A DNA stretch of 64,000 nt from an uncultured Gemmiger sp. (GTDB lineage Bacteria; Bacillota; Clostridia; Oscillospirales; Ruminococcaceae), in assembly GCA_944386495.1 (NCBI GenBank), contig CALXBE010000001.1:117583-181582 (forward strand), given 5' to 3'. Positions 25,914 through 41,381 of this stretch are shown here, piece after piece. The notes below the pieces were generated by a model. It had not been told where the DNA came from, made no database searches, and was given only the letters and a program-made list of their open reading frames with translations. Position 1 is the stretch's first letter; each line of letters opens with the position of its first letter. Both the position numbers and the translations under genes were made by a program.

Positions 25914-28520
25914 TTAAGTCAAGTCAGATTTCAATTGATAGAGGTAGTTGAGGGCTTCAATGGGGGTGAGGGTCTCCAGGTCCAGAGCCCGCAGCTTCTC
26001 CACCGCCTCGCTGGGCAGGCAGGGTGCATCCATCTCCTGTTCCAGCAGCTCAAAGTCCATCTGGGTCACCTTCTTGGTATCGGGAGCGGCTGCTTCCAGG
26101 GTTTTAAGCACCTGGCGGGCCCGCTTGGTGACCCCCTCGGGAAGTCCTGCCAGCTTGGCCACCTCAATGCCGTAGCTGTCGTCTGCGGGACCCCGGACGA
26201 TACGGCGAAGGAAGGTAATGTCCTCTCCCCGCTTTTTCACTGCAATATTATAGTTCTTGACCCCGTCCAGTTCCTCCTCCATGTCGGTAAGTTCATGGTA
26301 GTGGGTGGCAAACAGGGTCTTGCAGCCCAGGCCGTTGGCCGGGTCGCAGATATATTCCACCACGGCCCGGGCAATGCTCATGCCGTCAAAGGTGGAAGTG
26401 CCCCGGCCGATTTCGTCCAGAATGACCAGGCTCTTGGGGGTGGCCTCCTCCAGAATCTGAGCCAACTCGGTCATCTCCACCATAAAGGTAGACTGGCCGG
26501 CGGCCAGGTCGTCGCTGGCGCCCACCCGGGTAAAGATGGCATCCACCACTCCCACCCGGCACTGAGCCGCCGGGACGAAACAGCCGATTTGAGCCATCAG
26601 GGCAATCAGGGCATTCTGGCGCATATAGGTGGATTTACCAGCCATGTTGGGGCCGGTGATAATGAGCATACGGTCGCTGGTTCCGTTGAGGGTGGTGTCG
26701 TTGGGAACAAAAAGGCTCCCTTTCAGCATCTGCTCAATCACCGGATGACGGCCTTCCCGGATGATGATCTCATCTCCGCTGTCCACCTGGGGCTTGGTAT
26801 AGTTATTCCGGACGCTGACCTGGGCAAAGCTGGCCAGCACATCCAGGGCAGCCACCGCCGTGGCGGTCTGCTGCACCCGCTGAATCTGGCCGGCAATGAA
26901 GGCCAGCAGTTCCTCAAAAAGCTGCCGTTCCAGAACGGCCAGCCGCTCCCCTGCACCCAGAATCTTGTTTTCCAGCACCTTCAGTTCCTCGGTAATGTAC
27001 CGTTCCCCGGTGGTGAGGGTCTGTTTCCGGATAAAGTGGGCGGGAGCCATGGACAGGTAGCTCTTGCTGATTTCAATGTAATAACCGAACACCCGGTTGA
27101 ATCCGATTTTCAGTTTGGGAATCCCGGTCTCCTGCCGCAGACGGGCTTCCAGCTGAGAGAGGACTCCCTTGCTGTTTTCCTGAATTTCCCGCAGCTCGTC
27201 CACCTCGGGGTTGCAGCCGGGGCGAATCACCTTCCCGTCCTTGAGGGTGAGAGGTGCTTCCGGGTCCAGGGTATCCTCCACCCTCTGGCGGATATCTTCC
27301 AGCAGGTCCACCTGATTACTCAGGGTGGTGAGAAGTGCGCTCTGGGTCTGGGAGGACAGGGCTTTTATCTGGGGGAACTGGGCACAGGTGTCCACCAGGG
27401 AGTAGACCTCCTTAGGACCTGCAGAGCCGTAGACCACCCGGGTCATAAGCCGCTCCACATCATGGACCCGGCTCATGGCTTCCTGCAGGTCGGCCCGGAG
27501 GATATTATCCTTATAAAGGGCTTCCACACCGTCCAGCCGGAGGTGGATGGCATTCACATCCACCAGAGGCTGTTCCAGCCATTTCCGGAGCATCCGCTTG
27601 CCCATGGCGGTCTGGGTCTGGTCCAGCACCCAGAGAAGGGTCCCCCGCTTGTCCCGACCCCGCATGGTCTCGGTGAGTTCCAGGTTATTCCGGGTGATGG
27701 CGGGCAGGTGCATATACTGGGTCTGGGCGTACCGCTGGACCCGGCGAATCCGCTCGATTCCCTTTTTCTGGGTCCGGCCCAGGTAGGAGAGCAGTCCTCC
27801 CACCGCATAGGGCAGCAGGCAGTCCTTGGGGCTGCCGCACTGGGATTCCCAGTCGGCCCCGAAGTTCTGGGTCAGGTGGACTGCCAGTTCTCCCAGGTCG
27901 TACTCTTCCTCCCCCATCAGTTCCACCGAGCAGTGAAGCTGTTGTTTGGCGTAATCCGTCACAGTTTTCAGGTCCAGCACCCCGGGGCTCATAAGAATCT
28001 CGCTGGGGTGGAACTTGCACAATTCCCCCACCAGGTCTCCCGACAGCTTTTCCCCGGACAGTTCGGTTCCCTGAAGTTCACCGGTGGAAACATCCGCAAA
28101 GCAGACTGCGGCCTTGCCCTGGCGGAAATAGATGCTGCAGATATAGTTGTTCTTGTCATCCTGGAGCATACTGTTCTCGATGACAGTGCCGGGGGTGACT
28201 ACCCGAATCACATCCCGGGTGACCAGGCCCTTGGCCAGAGCCGGGTCTTCGGTCTGCTCGCAGATGGCCACCTTGTAGCCTTTAGCAATCAGCCGGGCCA
28301 CATAGGTTTCGTAGGCGTGGAAAGGCACCCCGCACATGGGGGCTTTTTCATCCAGACCGCACTGCTTGCCGGTAAGAGTCAGTTCCAGTTCCTTGCTGGC
28401 GGTGAGGGCATCATCGAAAAACATTTCGTAGAAGTCGCCCACCCGGTAAAACAGGATCGCGTCTTTATACTGATTCTTGATCTCAAAATATTGGGCCATC
28501 ATGGGGGACAGCTGGGCCAT
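25914..28520 (-). CDS. mutS: DNA mismatch repair protein MutS
   Basis: The 868-residue MutS1 has the mismatch-reading Phe-x-Glu motif in VGDFYEMFFDDA (about 26-37), the connector, core and clamp domains, and the ATPase with Walker A GPNMAGKSTYMRQ, VEMTELAQIL, Walker B SLVILDEIGRGTSTFDG and ATHYHELT. It recognises mispairs and loads MutL. It lies between the ylbF-like gene and mutL in one operon. Confidence 0.98.
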   Translation of the reverse strand: MAQLSPMMAQYFEIKNQYKDAILFYRVGDFYEMFFDDALTASKELELTLTGKQCGLDEKAPMCGVPFHAYETYVARLIAKGYKVAICEQTEDPALAKGLVTRDVIRVVTPGTVIENSMLQDDKNNYICSIYFRQGKAAVCFADVSTGELQGTELSGEKLSGDLVGELCKFHPSEILMSPGVLDLKTVTDYAKQQLHCSVELMGEEEYDLGELAVHLTQNFGADWESQCGSPKDCLLPYAVGGLLSYLGRTQKKGIERIRRVQRYAQTQYMHLPAITRNNLELTETMRGRDKRGTLLWVLDQTQTAMGKRMLRKWLEQPLVDVNAIHLRLDGVEALYKDNILRADLQEAMSRVHDVERLMTRVVYGSAGPKEVYSLVDTCAQFPQIKALSSQTQSALLTTLSNQVDLLEDIRQRVEDTLDPEAPLTLKDGKVIRPGCNPEVDELREIQENSKGVLSQLEARLRQETGIPKLKIGFNRVFGYYIEISKSYLSMAPAHFIRKQTLTTGERYITEELKVLENKILGAGERLAVLERQLFEELLAFIAGQIQRVQQTATAVAALDVLASFAQVSVRNNYTKPQVDSGDEIIIREGRHPVIEQMLKGSLFVPNDTTLNGTSDRMLIITGPNMAGKSTYMRQNALIALMAQIGCFVPAAQCRVGVVDAIFTRVGASDDLAAGQSTFMVEMTELAQILEEATPKSLVILDEIGRGTSTFDGMSIARAVVEYICDPANGLGCKTLFATHYHELTDMEEELDGVKNYNIAVKKRGEDITFLRRIVRGPADDSYGIEVAKLAGLPEGVTKRARQVLKTLEAAAPDTKKVTQMDFELLEQEMDAPCLPSEAVEKLRALDLETLTPIEALNYLYQLKSDLT

Positions 28521-28573
28521 TGCTTTTACCTGCCTTCTGAAATTTAGGTTCCTGTTTTAGTGGTGTGGGCGCA

Positions 28574-28981
28574 TTAGTGGCAGCCGGAGCAGGAGCTGCA
28601 GCTGCCGGTGCAGCCGCCGGTGGGCTCCTGCACGGTCATGGGATCTCCCCCGTTCATGGCGGTGTTGATGATGGCATCAATGTGGTTGATGAGGGTCTCG
28701 GCGTTCTTCTTGGCCTCGTTGTACCGAAGCATTCCCTCGTCGTTCATGATCTCCTGGTAGAGCCGGTTGATCTTCTCGTTGGTGGCGGCAATTTTTGCCT
28801 CGTCCCGCTCGTTCTCGCTCATCAGCTCGTTCATGTTCATCCGGGCAATGTTGAACTCCCCGATTTTATCCTGGAGAGCCTGGTTTTCGTCGTTTTCCTT
28901 CCGGGCGGCGTCCAGTTCCAGGTAACGAATATCACTCTGCAGGGCTACAGCAGCCTGCTTGAACAGTTCAATGCAATCCAT
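28574..28981 (-). CDS. YlbF/YmcA (RicF/RicA) family protein with cysteine-rich tail
   Basis: The 135-residue, mainly helical protein resembles the YlbF/YmcA family (Com_YlbF), which in Bacillus forms a complex with YaaT that governs RNase Y activity and carries Fe-S clusters. The end is unusual: PTGGCTGSCSSCSGCH, four cysteines spaced CxxxCxxCxxC, suggesting metal or cluster binding. It sits between miaB and mutS, as its relatives do in other Clostridia. The precise Ric-complex identity is not determined. Confidence 0.82.
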   Translation of the reverse strand: MDCIELFKQAAVALQSDIRYLELDAARKENDENQALQDKIGEFNIARMNMNELMSENERDEAKIAATNEKINRLYQEIMNDEGMLRYNEAKKNAETLINHIDAIINTAMNGGDPMTVQEPTGGCTGSCSSCSGCH

Positions 28982-29019
28982 GATTTTTGTCTCCTTTTAA
29001 ATAATATACTTGTTTTGGT

Positions 29020-30408
29020 TCAGAGAAGCTCTTCCAGCTCTCCGGTGAGAATGGTAGCCCGGCTTCCGGTAAACTTTACCCTGGCATAGCGGCCGATCCA
29101 TTCCGGCCTGCCCGGAATCTCCACCACCAGATTATTGTCCAGTCGGCCGTTGAGCAGTCCCTCAAAGCGGCCGTGGCCTTCCAGCAGCACCCGCTGGGTC
29201 TGGCCTACCAGGCTGGCCACCTGTCGGCTGGCAATTTTATCCTGTAAAGCCAGAAGCCTTGCCATCCGTTCCGTCTTATCCTTGTGGGTATAGGGGTCGG
29301 GCATAGAAGCTGCCTTGGTCCCGGTGCGCTTGGAGTAGATGAAGGTGAAAAGCTGCATATACTCCACCTTTTCCACCAGATCCAGGGTGGCCTGGAAGTC
29401 CTCCTCGGTCTCCCCGGGGAATCCCACAATAATATCACTGCTGAAAGTCACCCCCGGAATTTTTTCCCGGGCGTAGTCCACCAGTTCCAGGTAATGGGCC
29501 AGGTCATAGTGACGGTTCATCTCCTTGAGGATACGGTCGCTGCCCGACTGAACCGGCAGGTGGAAATGCTTGCAGATATGGGGCTGGGCCGCCATGGTAT
29601 CAATGAGTTTATGGCTGGCATCCTTGGGATGGCTGGTCATAAACCGGATCTGATAGTCCCCCGGCACCTGGCAGAGCAGGTTGAGCAGGTCGGCAAAATC
29701 CATGGGTTCTTCCAGGCCCTTGCCATAGCTGTTTACATTCTGACCCAAAAGGGTGATTTCCTTATACCCCTGCTCCACCAGCTGGGTGAACTCCTCCAGG
29801 ATGGCGGCGGGGGTACGGCTTCTCTCCCGGCCCCGCACATAGGGGACGATACAGTAGGTGCAGAAATTATCGCAGCCGTACATAATGGGAAGCCAGGCCC
29901 GGAAGGAGGAATCCCGGCGGATGGGAACACCTTCCATGACAGTGGCAGGCTCCACCGGCTTTTCCATCACCCGTTTTCCCCCCATGAGCCGGTCGGCCAG
30001 CAGCTGGGGCAGCCGGTCCATGCCGTCCACTCCAATGACCAGGTCCACAAAGGGGTAGCTCATTTTCAGCTTTTCCACCACCGTCTCCTGCTGGGTCATG
30101 CACCCGCAGACTCCGATGATCAGCTTGGGGTTGGCTTTCTTATAGGCTTTCAGGGCGCCCACATTTCCGAACACCCGCTGCTCGGCGTGTTCCCGGACAG
30201 CACAGGTATTAAAGAGGATCAGGTCGGCATGTTCCGGGGTATCGCAAAGGCCATATCCCAGGTCCACCAGGATTCCCTTGATCTTCTCGCCGTCATTCAC
30301 ATTCTGCTGGCAGCCAAAGGAATGGACATAGGCCAGGGGCGGTGAATCATAGGCCTGAGCAATCACCTGGGCAGCCTGCTGATTTTTACTGTAACTGGTA
30401 TTTTTCAA
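29020..30408 (-). CDS. miaB: tRNA-2-methylthio-N6-dimethylallyladenosine synthase
   Basis: The 462-residue radical SAM methylthiotransferase has the UPF0004 domain with three cluster cysteines (FGCQQN, NTCAVRE, GVCGCM). The radical SAM motif CDNFCTYC follows, then a C-terminal TRAM domain. It adds methylthio to isopentenyl-A37 made by MiaA. It is the first gene of miaB-ylbF-mutS-mutL-miaA-adaptor, with a strong promoter upstream. A second family member, MtaB, is at 60.5 kb. Confidence 0.96.
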   Translation of the reverse strand: MKNTSYSKNQQAAQVIAQAYDSPPLAYVHSFGCQQNVNDGEKIKGILVDLGYGLCDTPEHADLILFNTCAVREHAEQRVFGNVGALKAYKKANPKLIIGVCGCMTQQETVVEKLKMSYPFVDLVIGVDGMDRLPQLLADRLMGGKRVMEKPVEPATVMEGVPIRRDSSFRAWLPIMYGCDNFCTYCIVPYVRGRERSRTPAAILEEFTQLVEQGYKEITLLGQNVNSYGKGLEEPMDFADLLNLLCQVPGDYQIRFMTSHPKDASHKLIDTMAAQPHICKHFHLPVQSGSDRILKEMNRHYDLAHYLELVDYAREKIPGVTFSSDIIVGFPGETEEDFQATLDLVEKVEYMQLFTFIYSKRTGTKAASMPDPYTHKDKTERMARLLALQDKIASRQVASLVGQTQRVLLEGHGRFEGLLNGRLDNNLVVEIPGRPEWIGRYARVKFTGSRATILTGELEELL

Positions 30409-30512
30409 AGCAATGCTCCTAACAGGATATTCTTTCCTTTTTACTGGGAAAAGGCGTTGGGACGACCAAAACAGGCAAAGGGTATACCCCGCCTATTTTG
30501 ATAATCCATAGT

Positions 30513-30541
30513 ATTATACTATAATTTTTTCTCTTTCACAA
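30513..30541 (-). promoter_or_regulatory. Promoter of miaB-mutSL-miaA operon
   Basis: -35 TTGTGA (30536-30541), 17-nt spacer, perfect -10 TATAAT (30513-30518). The leader of about 100 nt contains a GGCGGGGTATACCC-type inverted segment. Confidence 0.82.
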
Positions 30542-30552
30542 GGGCTGGCTGC

Positions 30553-30591
30553 AAAAAGAAAGGGGCCGCTCCCCTTTTGGGAAGCGGTCCC
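30553..30591 (-). terminator. Terminator after rpoC
   Basis: A minus-strand G/C stem GGGACCGCTTCCC / GGGGAGCGGCCCC closed by AAAA, then TTTCTTTTT. It ends the rpoBC transcript. Confidence 0.93.
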
Positions 30592-30621
30592 TTTTGCGTA
30601 TATTCTGAGAATGGTTCAGGC

Positions 30622-34182
<3,561 letters not shown>

Positions 34183-34287
34183 TCAAAAACCCTCTCTTAA
34201 ATTATGAGATTGGTGTATATAACGGCCTTTGGAATCCGCCGGCCCTTCCCGAAGCCTTGCCCGGGAGGGCTGGGGATGTTATCCAAA

Positions 34288-37200
34288 TCAGAACTCTTCT
34301 TCGGAATCGCTGCCGAACAGGTCAGAGAGATCCAGGCTTGCTTCCTCGCCCTCGTCTTCTTCCTCTTCAAAGCCTTCGTCAGCTTTTTCCACGCTGTAGC
34401 TGTCGTTCAGCTCGTCCTCCAGCATGACATTCTCACCCTGGGGCAGATCACCGATTTCGTAACCGGCTTCTTCGTCGTCAAAGTTCTGGCGCATATCCAC
34501 CTCGTTGCCCTCGGCATCCTGCACCACAATGTTCAGGCCCAGGCTCTGGAGTTCCTTCAGAAGTACCCGGAAGCTCTCGGGGATACCGGGCTTGGGTACA
34601 TTCTCGCCCTTGACAATGGCTTCGTAGGTCTTGACACGGCCTACCACATCGTCGGACTTAACGGTCAGGATCTCCTGGAGGGTGTAAGCGGCGCCGTAGG
34701 CTTCCAGAGCCCAGACTTCCATTTCGCCGAAACGCTGGCCGCCGAACTGAGCCTTACCACCCAGAGGCTGCTGGGTAACCAGGCTGTAGGGGCCGGTGGA
34801 ACGGGCGTGAATCTTATCGTCAACCAGGTGATGGAGTTTCAGGTAGTACATATAGCCTACCGTTACCTTGTTATCGAACTTCTCACCGGTACGGCCATCG
34901 TAAACGGTGGTCTTGCCGTCCTCGGTCAGGTCGATCTTGCTGAAGTCGATCACATGGCCCTTTTCGCCCATGATCTTGTCCAGCTTGGTGGGATACTCGG
35001 GAGCATTCTCGTTGTGCCAGATGGAAGCGGCCTCTTTAAAGGCTTCCCGGATATCGGACTCGTGGGCACCGTCAAAGACGGGGGTCATGACCTTCCAGCC
35101 CAGAGCCTTGGCGGCGTAGCCCAGATGAACTTCCAACACCTGACCGATGTTCATACGGGAAGGAACGCCCAGGGGGTTCAGCACAATGTCCAGAGGAGTA
35201 CCGTCAGGCAGGAAAGGCATATCCTCCTGGGGCAGAATCCGGGACACAACACCCTTGTTGCCGTGACGGCCGGCCATCTTATCGCCCACGCTGATCTTGC
35301 GCTTCTGGGCAATGTAGCACCGGACGACTTCCCGGACGCCGGGCTGGAGCTCGTCGCTGTTCTCGGGAGTAAAGACCTTTACATCCACAATGATGCCGTA
35401 CTCGCCGTGGGGTACCCGGAGAGAGGTGTCACGGACTTCCCGTGCCTTCTCACCGAAGATGGCCCGGAGCAGACGCTCCTCGGCGGTCAGCTCGGTCTCA
35501 CCCTTGGGAGTGACCTTACCGACCAGAATATCGCCGGCGCTTACCTCGGCACCGATCCGGATGATACCACGCTCGTCCAGGTTGGCGCGGGCTTCCTCGG
35601 CCACATTGGGGATGTCGCAGGTGATTTCCTCAGGTCCCAGCTTGGTATCCCGGGCTTCGGTCTCGTACTCCTCAATATGAATGGAGGTGTAAACATCCTC
35701 ACGAACGATCTTCTCGTTGATCAGGACGGCGTCCTCGTAGTTGTAGCCTTCCCAGGTCATGAAGCCGATGAGGGCATTCTTACCCAGGGAGATTTCGCCG
35801 TTCCGCATGGCAGGACCGTCAGCGATGACCTGACCGGCCTTGACTTCCTCGCCCACGGAAACGATGGGTCGCTGGTTGATGCAGGTGCCGGCGTTGGACC
35901 GCATGAACTTGATCAGCTCATACTCATCGGTGGAAATCTTGGAAGTGCGGATGACGATCTTGCTGGCGTCTACCTTCTCTACCACGCCGTCGTTCTTGGC
36001 CAGAACGGCTACGCCGGAGTCGGTAGCTGCCTTGTATTCCATACCGGTGGCCACAATGGGCTGCTGGGTAACCATGAGGGGCACAGCCTGCCGCTGCATG
36101 TTGGAGCCCATCAGAGCACGGTTGGCGTCGTCGTTTTCCAGGAAGGGAATCATGGCTGTTGCCACGGAAACTACCATCTTGGGGCTGACATCCATGTAAT
36201 CGACCTTTTCCCGCTCGATTTCCAGAATCTCGTCACGGCGGCGGCCATTGACACGGGGACGGACAAACCGGTTGTTCTCGTCCAGAGGCTCGTTAGCCTG
36301 GGCTACTACATACTCGTCCTCGGTGTCGCCGGTCATGTAAACCACTTCATCGGTGACTACGCCGGTCTCCTTGTCCACCTTACGGTAGGGAGCTTCCACA
36401 AAGCCGTACTCGTTGATCCGGGCGAAGGTTGCCAGGTAGGAGATCAGGCCGATGTTGGGACCTTCGGGAGTCTCGATGGGGCACATACGGCCGTAGTGGG
36501 TGTAGTGTACATCGCGAACCTCGAATCCGGCCCGGTCACGGGACAGACCGCCGGGTCCCAGAGCGGACAGACGGCGCTTATGGGTCAGCTCAGCCAGAGG
36601 GTTGTTCTGGTCCATGAACTGGGACAGAGGGCTGGAACCAAAGAATTCCTTGATGGCAGCTACCACAGGACGGATGTTTACCAGAGCCTGAGGGGTCACT
36701 TCCCCGTCGTCCTGGTTCTGGAGGGTCATCCGCTCACGGACCACACGCTCCATCCGGCTGAAGCCGATACGGAACTGGTTCTGGAGCAGCTCACCCACGC
36801 TGCGGATACGACGGTTGCCCAGGTGGTCAATATCGTCGGTGGTTCCGATACCGTGGTCCAGGCAGAACAGGTAGTTTACAGAAGCGAAGATGTCGTCTAC
36901 ATTGACGGTCTTACCAATCAGCCGGTCACGGTTTGCAGCCAGCAGCTCCTTCTGCTCCTCGGGGTCAGAGGTGGAATCCAGAATCTTCCGCAGTTCCTGG
37001 AAGGAGACCTTCTCGTTGATTCCGCACTCCTTCACATCGAAGTCAAAGAAGGGCTGGGCATCCACAGTGCCGTTGGTGATGACCTTGACGATGGTGCCGT
37101 CCAGGTCCAGACGGACCACGGAAACACCGGCCTTTTCAGCGGCCTGAGCCTTCTCCCGGGTGATACGCTCCCCTGCTTCAATGAGGAGCTCGCCGGTGAT

Positions 37201-38094
37201 GGGGTCCACCACTTCGGCGGCGGCCACATACCCGGTGATACGGGTAGCCAGGGCCAGCTTCTTGTTCATCTTGTAACGGCCGAACCGGCTGAGATCATAC
37301 CGGCGGGGGTCGAAGAACAGATTGTTCAGATGGGTCTGGGCGCTCTCCACCGTGGGAGGCTCGCCGGGACGAAGCTTCCGGTAGCACTCCAGCAGGCCCT
37401 CTTCCCGGTTGTGGGTGGGGTCCTTGTCCAGGGTGGCCATCAGCTTCCGCTCCTCACCGAAGAACTCGGTGATCTCCCCGTTGGTGCTCATGCCCAGGGC
37501 ACGGAGCAGAACGGTGACGGGCAGCTTACGGTTCTTATCGATACGGACATAGAAAGCATCGGAACTGTCAGTCTCATACTCCAGCCAGGCGCCCCGGTTT
37601 GGGTTCATGGTGGCAGTAAACAGGTCCTTACCGGTCTTGTCCTTGGTAACACCGTAGTACACACCGGGGGAACGGACCAGCTGGCTGACGATAACACGCT
37701 CGGCACCGTTGATAACGAAGGTGCCGGAGTCGGTCATGAGGGGGAAATCTCCCATGAAGATCTCCTGCTCCTTCAGCTCGCCGGTCTCCTTGTTCAGCAG
37801 ACGAGCGGTGACCCGCAGAGGAGCGGCATAGGTAGTGTCCCGCTCCTTGCACTCCTTAATAGAGTATTTGGGAGTTTTATCCAAACGGAAATCTACAAAA
37901 TCCAGAACCAGATTCCCGGTGTAGTCCTCAATGGCGGAGATATCGTGAAAGACCTCCTTGAGACCCTCATCCAGGAACCACTGATACGAGTTTTTCTGAA
38001 CCTCGATCAGGTTGGGCATACCGATGACTTCTTCGATTTTGGAGAAACTCATCCGCTGGGTTTTACCAAGGGTCGTGGGCTTGACCTTCATCAT
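34288..38094 (-). CDS. rpoB: DNA-directed RNA polymerase subunit beta
   Basis: The 1268-residue subunit has the classical rifampicin region [18 protein letters not shown] followed by [13 protein letters not shown]. The common resistance positions (Ser512, Asp516, His526, Ser531 by E. coli numbering) are wild type, while position 510 is Pro instead of Gln. It ends with an acidic tail, [13 protein letters not shown] choose the ATG at 38092-38094 (MMKVKP); a TTG three codons earlier lies too close to AGGAG. rplL is not upstream; its own promoter lies just after the rpoD terminator. Confidence 0.98.
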   Translation of the reverse strand: MMKVKPTTLGKTQRMSFSKIEEVIGMPNLIEVQKNSYQWFLDEGLKEVFHDISAIEDYTGNLVLDFVDFRLDKTPKYSIKECKERDTTYAAPLRVTARLLNKETGELKEQEIFMGDFPLMTDSGTFVINGAERVIVSQLVRSPGVYYGVTKDKTGKDLFTATMNPNRGAWLEYETDSSDAFYVRIDKNRKLPVTVLLRALGMSTNGEITEFFGEERKLMATLDKDPTHNREEGLLECYRKLRPGEPPTVESAQTHLNNLFFDPRRYDLSRFGRYKMNKKLALATRITGYVAAAEVVDPITGELLIEAGERITREKAQAAEKAGVSVVRLDLDGTIVKVITNGTVDAQPFFDFDVKECGINEKVSFQELRKILDSTSDPEEQKELLAANRDRLIGKTVNVDDIFASVNYLFCLDHGIGTTDDIDHLGNRRIRSVGELLQNQFRIGFSRMERVVRERMTLQNQDDGEVTPQALVNIRPVVAAIKEFFGSSPLSQFMDQNNPLAELTHKRRLSALGPGGLSRDRAGFEVRDVHYTHYGRMCPIETPEGPNIGLISYLATFARINEYGFVEAPYRKVDKETGVVTDEVVYMTGDTEDEYVVAQANEPLDENNRFVRPRVNGRRRDEILEIEREKVDYMDVSPKMVVSVATAMIPFLENDDANRALMGSNMQRQAVPLMVTQQPIVATGMEYKAATDSGVAVLAKNDGVVEKVDASKIVIRTSKISTDEYELIKFMRSNAGTCINQRPIVSVGEEVKAGQVIADGPAMRNGEISLGKNALIGFMTWEGYNYEDAVLINEKIVREDVYTSIHIEEYETEARDTKLGPEEITCDIPNVAEEARANLDERGIIRIGAEVSAGDILVGKVTPKGETELTAEERLLRAIFGEKAREVRDTSLRVPHGEYGIIVDVKVFTPENSDELQPGVREVVRCYIAQKRKISVGDKMAGRHGNKGVVSRILPQEDMPFLPDGTPLDIVLNPLGVPSRMNIGQVLEVHLGYAAKALGWKVMTPVFDGAHESDIREAFKEAASIWHNENAPEYPTKLDKIMGEKGHVIDFSKIDLTEDGKTTVYDGRTGEKFDNKVTVGYMYYLKLHHLVDDKIHARSTGPYSLVTQQPLGGKAQFGGQRFGEMEVWALEAYGAAYTLQEILTVKSDDVVGRVKTYEAIVKGENVPKPGIPESFRVLLKELQSLGLNIVVQDAEGNEVDMRQNFDDEEAGYEIGDLPQGENVMLEDELNDSYSVEKADEGFEEEEDEGEEASLDLSDLFGSDSEEEF

Positions 38095-38243
38095 AAAAAG
38101 CAACCACTCCTATTCTCAGAATTTCATCTTTGGTTATAACGCCCATTCAGTTCAAAAATCCCGTCAAAAGTTTGTGCATTCATACGAAATTTTAGCTTTT
38201 TCCCGACTTTTCAAAGCTGCCAAGGCGCTCTATTCCAAGATAC

Positions 38244-38260
38244 TATACTTGAGAAGTATA
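38244..38260. promoter_or_regulatory. Palindrome overlapping the rpoB -10 box
   Basis: TATACTT-GAG-AAGTATA is a perfect 7-bp-arm inverted repeat covering the rpoB -10 hexamer and the likely start point. It may be an operator or chance A/T symmetry. Confidence 0.4.
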
Positions 38261-38283
38261 ACCCCCAAAAAGCCCATTGTCAA
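38255..38283 (-). promoter_or_regulatory. Promoter of rpoB-rpoC
   Basis: Consensus -35 TTGACA (38278-38283), 17-nt spacer, -10 TATACT (38255-38260), about 155 nt before rpoB. The 5' leader is A/T-rich with no clear further structure. Confidence 0.88.
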
Positions 38284-38302
38284 GCCATTTTTCAGGATTT
38301 TT

Positions 38303-38337
38303 AAAAAAATTTGCCCAGGCGTGAAACGCCCGGGCAA
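38303..38337 (-). terminator. Terminator after rpoD
   Basis: A minus-strand stem TTGCCCGGGCG / CGCCTGGGCAA with loop TTTCA, followed by ATTTTTTT. Confidence 0.93.
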
Positions 38338-38399
38338 GTGTATGGTTGTATACTGTTAAGTAACCGCTGTTCTCCAAAAATGGGGCTTGACAAGAAAAA

Positions 38400-39563
<1,164 letters not shown>

Positions 39564-39578
39564 AATGAAATTCTCCTT

Positions 39579-41348
39579 TTAGCTTTGGGTATTGGATTGA
39601 GTTTTTGCTTTGGTCAGGTCTGCCAGCCTGCGGCGCATTTCCTCCTCCGACTGAGGAGCCTGCCGCTGGGAGGCGGTCCGCTGTTTGATTCTTTGGATGA
39701 ACAACTCCACATCCTTGGGGGTGAGAGGGTTGTCGCTGTTTCTTGCCAGCAGCTGTGCCGCCAGGGCCATCTGTCCCTCATCCAGCTGGCTGCCCAGGGT
39801 TGCCAGGATTCCCGGCCCGGTCTGGGGCGGCATGCTGTACAGCACCCGGCAAAGGGCCTGGTCCTCCGGCATGACCAGCTCCTGAGGGTCCACCCGTTCC
39901 CGGATGCCGGGAATAATGGATGGGTCCTTGAGCATGGCAGCCAGAAGCTGCTGTTCCCCGCTTACCGCCGCCAGGGCCTTCTCCCCTCCCAGGGAGTGAG
40001 GGACCTTGATTTGGGCGGGAAGCATTTCCTTTTGCAGGTCCTTCTGCCGCTGCCGGCGCTGCCGGTCACTGACCCGCCGGACCGTGGATTCCAGCTGGTT
40101 CAGAATGGTAGCTTTGGACACATTGGTCTGTTCCGAAATCCGCCCGGCGTAGATTTCCCGCTCGGTGGGGGTCAGGCCGCTGGCCAGCAGGGTGACTGCA
40201 TCCCGCACATACTCCACCTTTCCGCTGTCAGTGGACAGATCGTACTTGGCCCGGAGCTTGTCCAGGTTGTATTCAATTCCGTTGGCGGATTTATCCAACA
40301 GCCGTCCAAAGGCGTCCGCTCCGTTCCGTTTGATGAACTCGTCCGGGTCTTTGGCTCCCGGGATATTCAGCACCGTCACTTTGATGGCGGTGTTCCGGAA
40401 CAGTTCCAGGCTTCGGGCGGTGGCCTTCTGACCCGCTTCGTCACTGTCGTAGGCCAGGACCACCTCATCCGCATAGTTGGTAAGGAGCTTGACCTGTTCC
40501 TCGGTAAGGGCGGTGCCGCAGGCGCAGACCGCCGTACCAAACCCGGCCTGGTGAAGACTGATTACATCCATATAGCCTTCGCAGAGAATGTACCGCCGGG
40601 AAGGGTCCTTCTTGGCCACATTCAAGGCAAAGAGGGTCTTGCTCTTTTTATAGACCAGGGTCTCGGGGCTGTTCACATACTTGGGTTTGGAGTCATCCAG
40701 CACCCGGCCCCCAAAGGCAATGACATTTCCCCGCAGGTCAATGATGGGGGTCATCACCCGGTTCCAGAAGGTATTATGAAGGTTCCCCTTCTGGCTTCTT
40801 TTAATCAGCCCCGCTTCCAGCATTTCCTGGTCGGTGTACCCCCGCTGGCGCAGGTGCCGTTGAAGGCCGTTGAAATCATCGGGAGCATATCCCAGACCAA
40901 ACCGGCGGATGGTGTTGTCGGACAGTCCCCGCCGATGCCAGTAGGCCCGGGCCTGGGCGGCCTGGGGCTGGTTGGTATTGAGCTGGTCGTAGAAATACCG
41001 GGCAGCATCCTTGTTCATGGCCAGAATCCGGCTCCGCTGCCGCCCGGTCTCATCGTTTTCCTGGGGCAGAGGCATTCCTGCCCGGCTGGCCAGGGATTTG
41101 ACCGCCTCCACATAATCCAGGTTGGCGATCTTTTTCATAAAGGTAATGGTGTCCCCTCCTGCCCCGCAGCCAAAGCAGTAAAAGCTCTGGGTGTCCGGGT
41201 AGACCACAAAGGAAGGGGTCTTTTCATTGTGGAAGGGACACAGGCCCGTATAGGTCCTGCCCCGGTGGCGGAGCTGCACATAGCTCTGCACCACATCCAC
41301 CACATCATTTCGTTCCAGCACTTCCTGGATATAGCTTTGGGGAATCAC
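39579..41348 (-). CDS. dnaG: DNA primase
   Basis: The 589-residue primase has the N-terminal zinc finger (CPFHNEKTPSF then FYCFGCGAGGD), the TOPRIM core with EGYMDVISLHQAGF and LAYDSDEAGQKA, and a C-terminal DnaB-interacting domain. The start is a GTG at 41346-41348 with GGAGGTGG before it. It sits between dgt and rpoD, the clostridial form of the macromolecular synthesis operon without rpsU. Confidence 0.97.
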   Translation of the reverse strand: MIPQSYIQEVLERNDVVDVVQSYVQLRHRGRTYTGLCPFHNEKTPSFVVYPDTQSFYCFGCGAGGDTITFMKKIANLDYVEAVKSLASRAGMPLPQENDETGRQRSRILAMNKDAARYFYDQLNTNQPQAAQARAYWHRRGLSDNTIRRFGLGYAPDDFNGLQRHLRQRGYTDQEMLEAGLIKRSQKGNLHNTFWNRVMTPIIDLRGNVIAFGGRVLDDSKPKYVNSPETLVYKKSKTLFALNVAKKDPSRRYILCEGYMDVISLHQAGFGTAVCACGTALTEEQVKLLTNYADEVVLAYDSDEAGQKATARSLELFRNTAIKVTVLNIPGAKDPDEFIKRNGADAFGRLLDKSANGIEYNLDKLRAKYDLSTDSGKVEYVRDAVTLLASGLTPTEREIYAGRISEQTNVSKATILNQLESTVRRVSDRQRRQRQKDLQKEMLPAQIKVPHSLGGEKALAAVSGEQQLLAAMLKDPSIIPGIRERVDPQELVMPEDQALCRVLYSMPPQTGPGILATLGSQLDEGQMALAAQLLARNSDNPLTPKDVELFIQRIKQRTASQRQAPQSEEEMRRRLADLTKAKTQSNTQS

Positions 41349-41381
41349 CCTCTTCCACCTCCCTTCCCAGGATTCAGGCTG

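Noticed and set aside
23712-28547. A 1611-codon open frame on the + strand opposite mutL and mutS
   Set aside because: It is a long stop-free shadow caused by biased codon use of the real genes. It has no ribosome site, no family motifs and repetitive composition. The same holds for the long + frames opposite ileS, ppk1, rpoB, rpoC and dnaG-rpoD.
34242-34270. Hairpin between rpoB and rpoC as a terminator
   Set aside because: The stem CCCTTCCCG/CGGGAGGG lacks a T run on either strand, so I treat it at most as an mRNA-processing structure.
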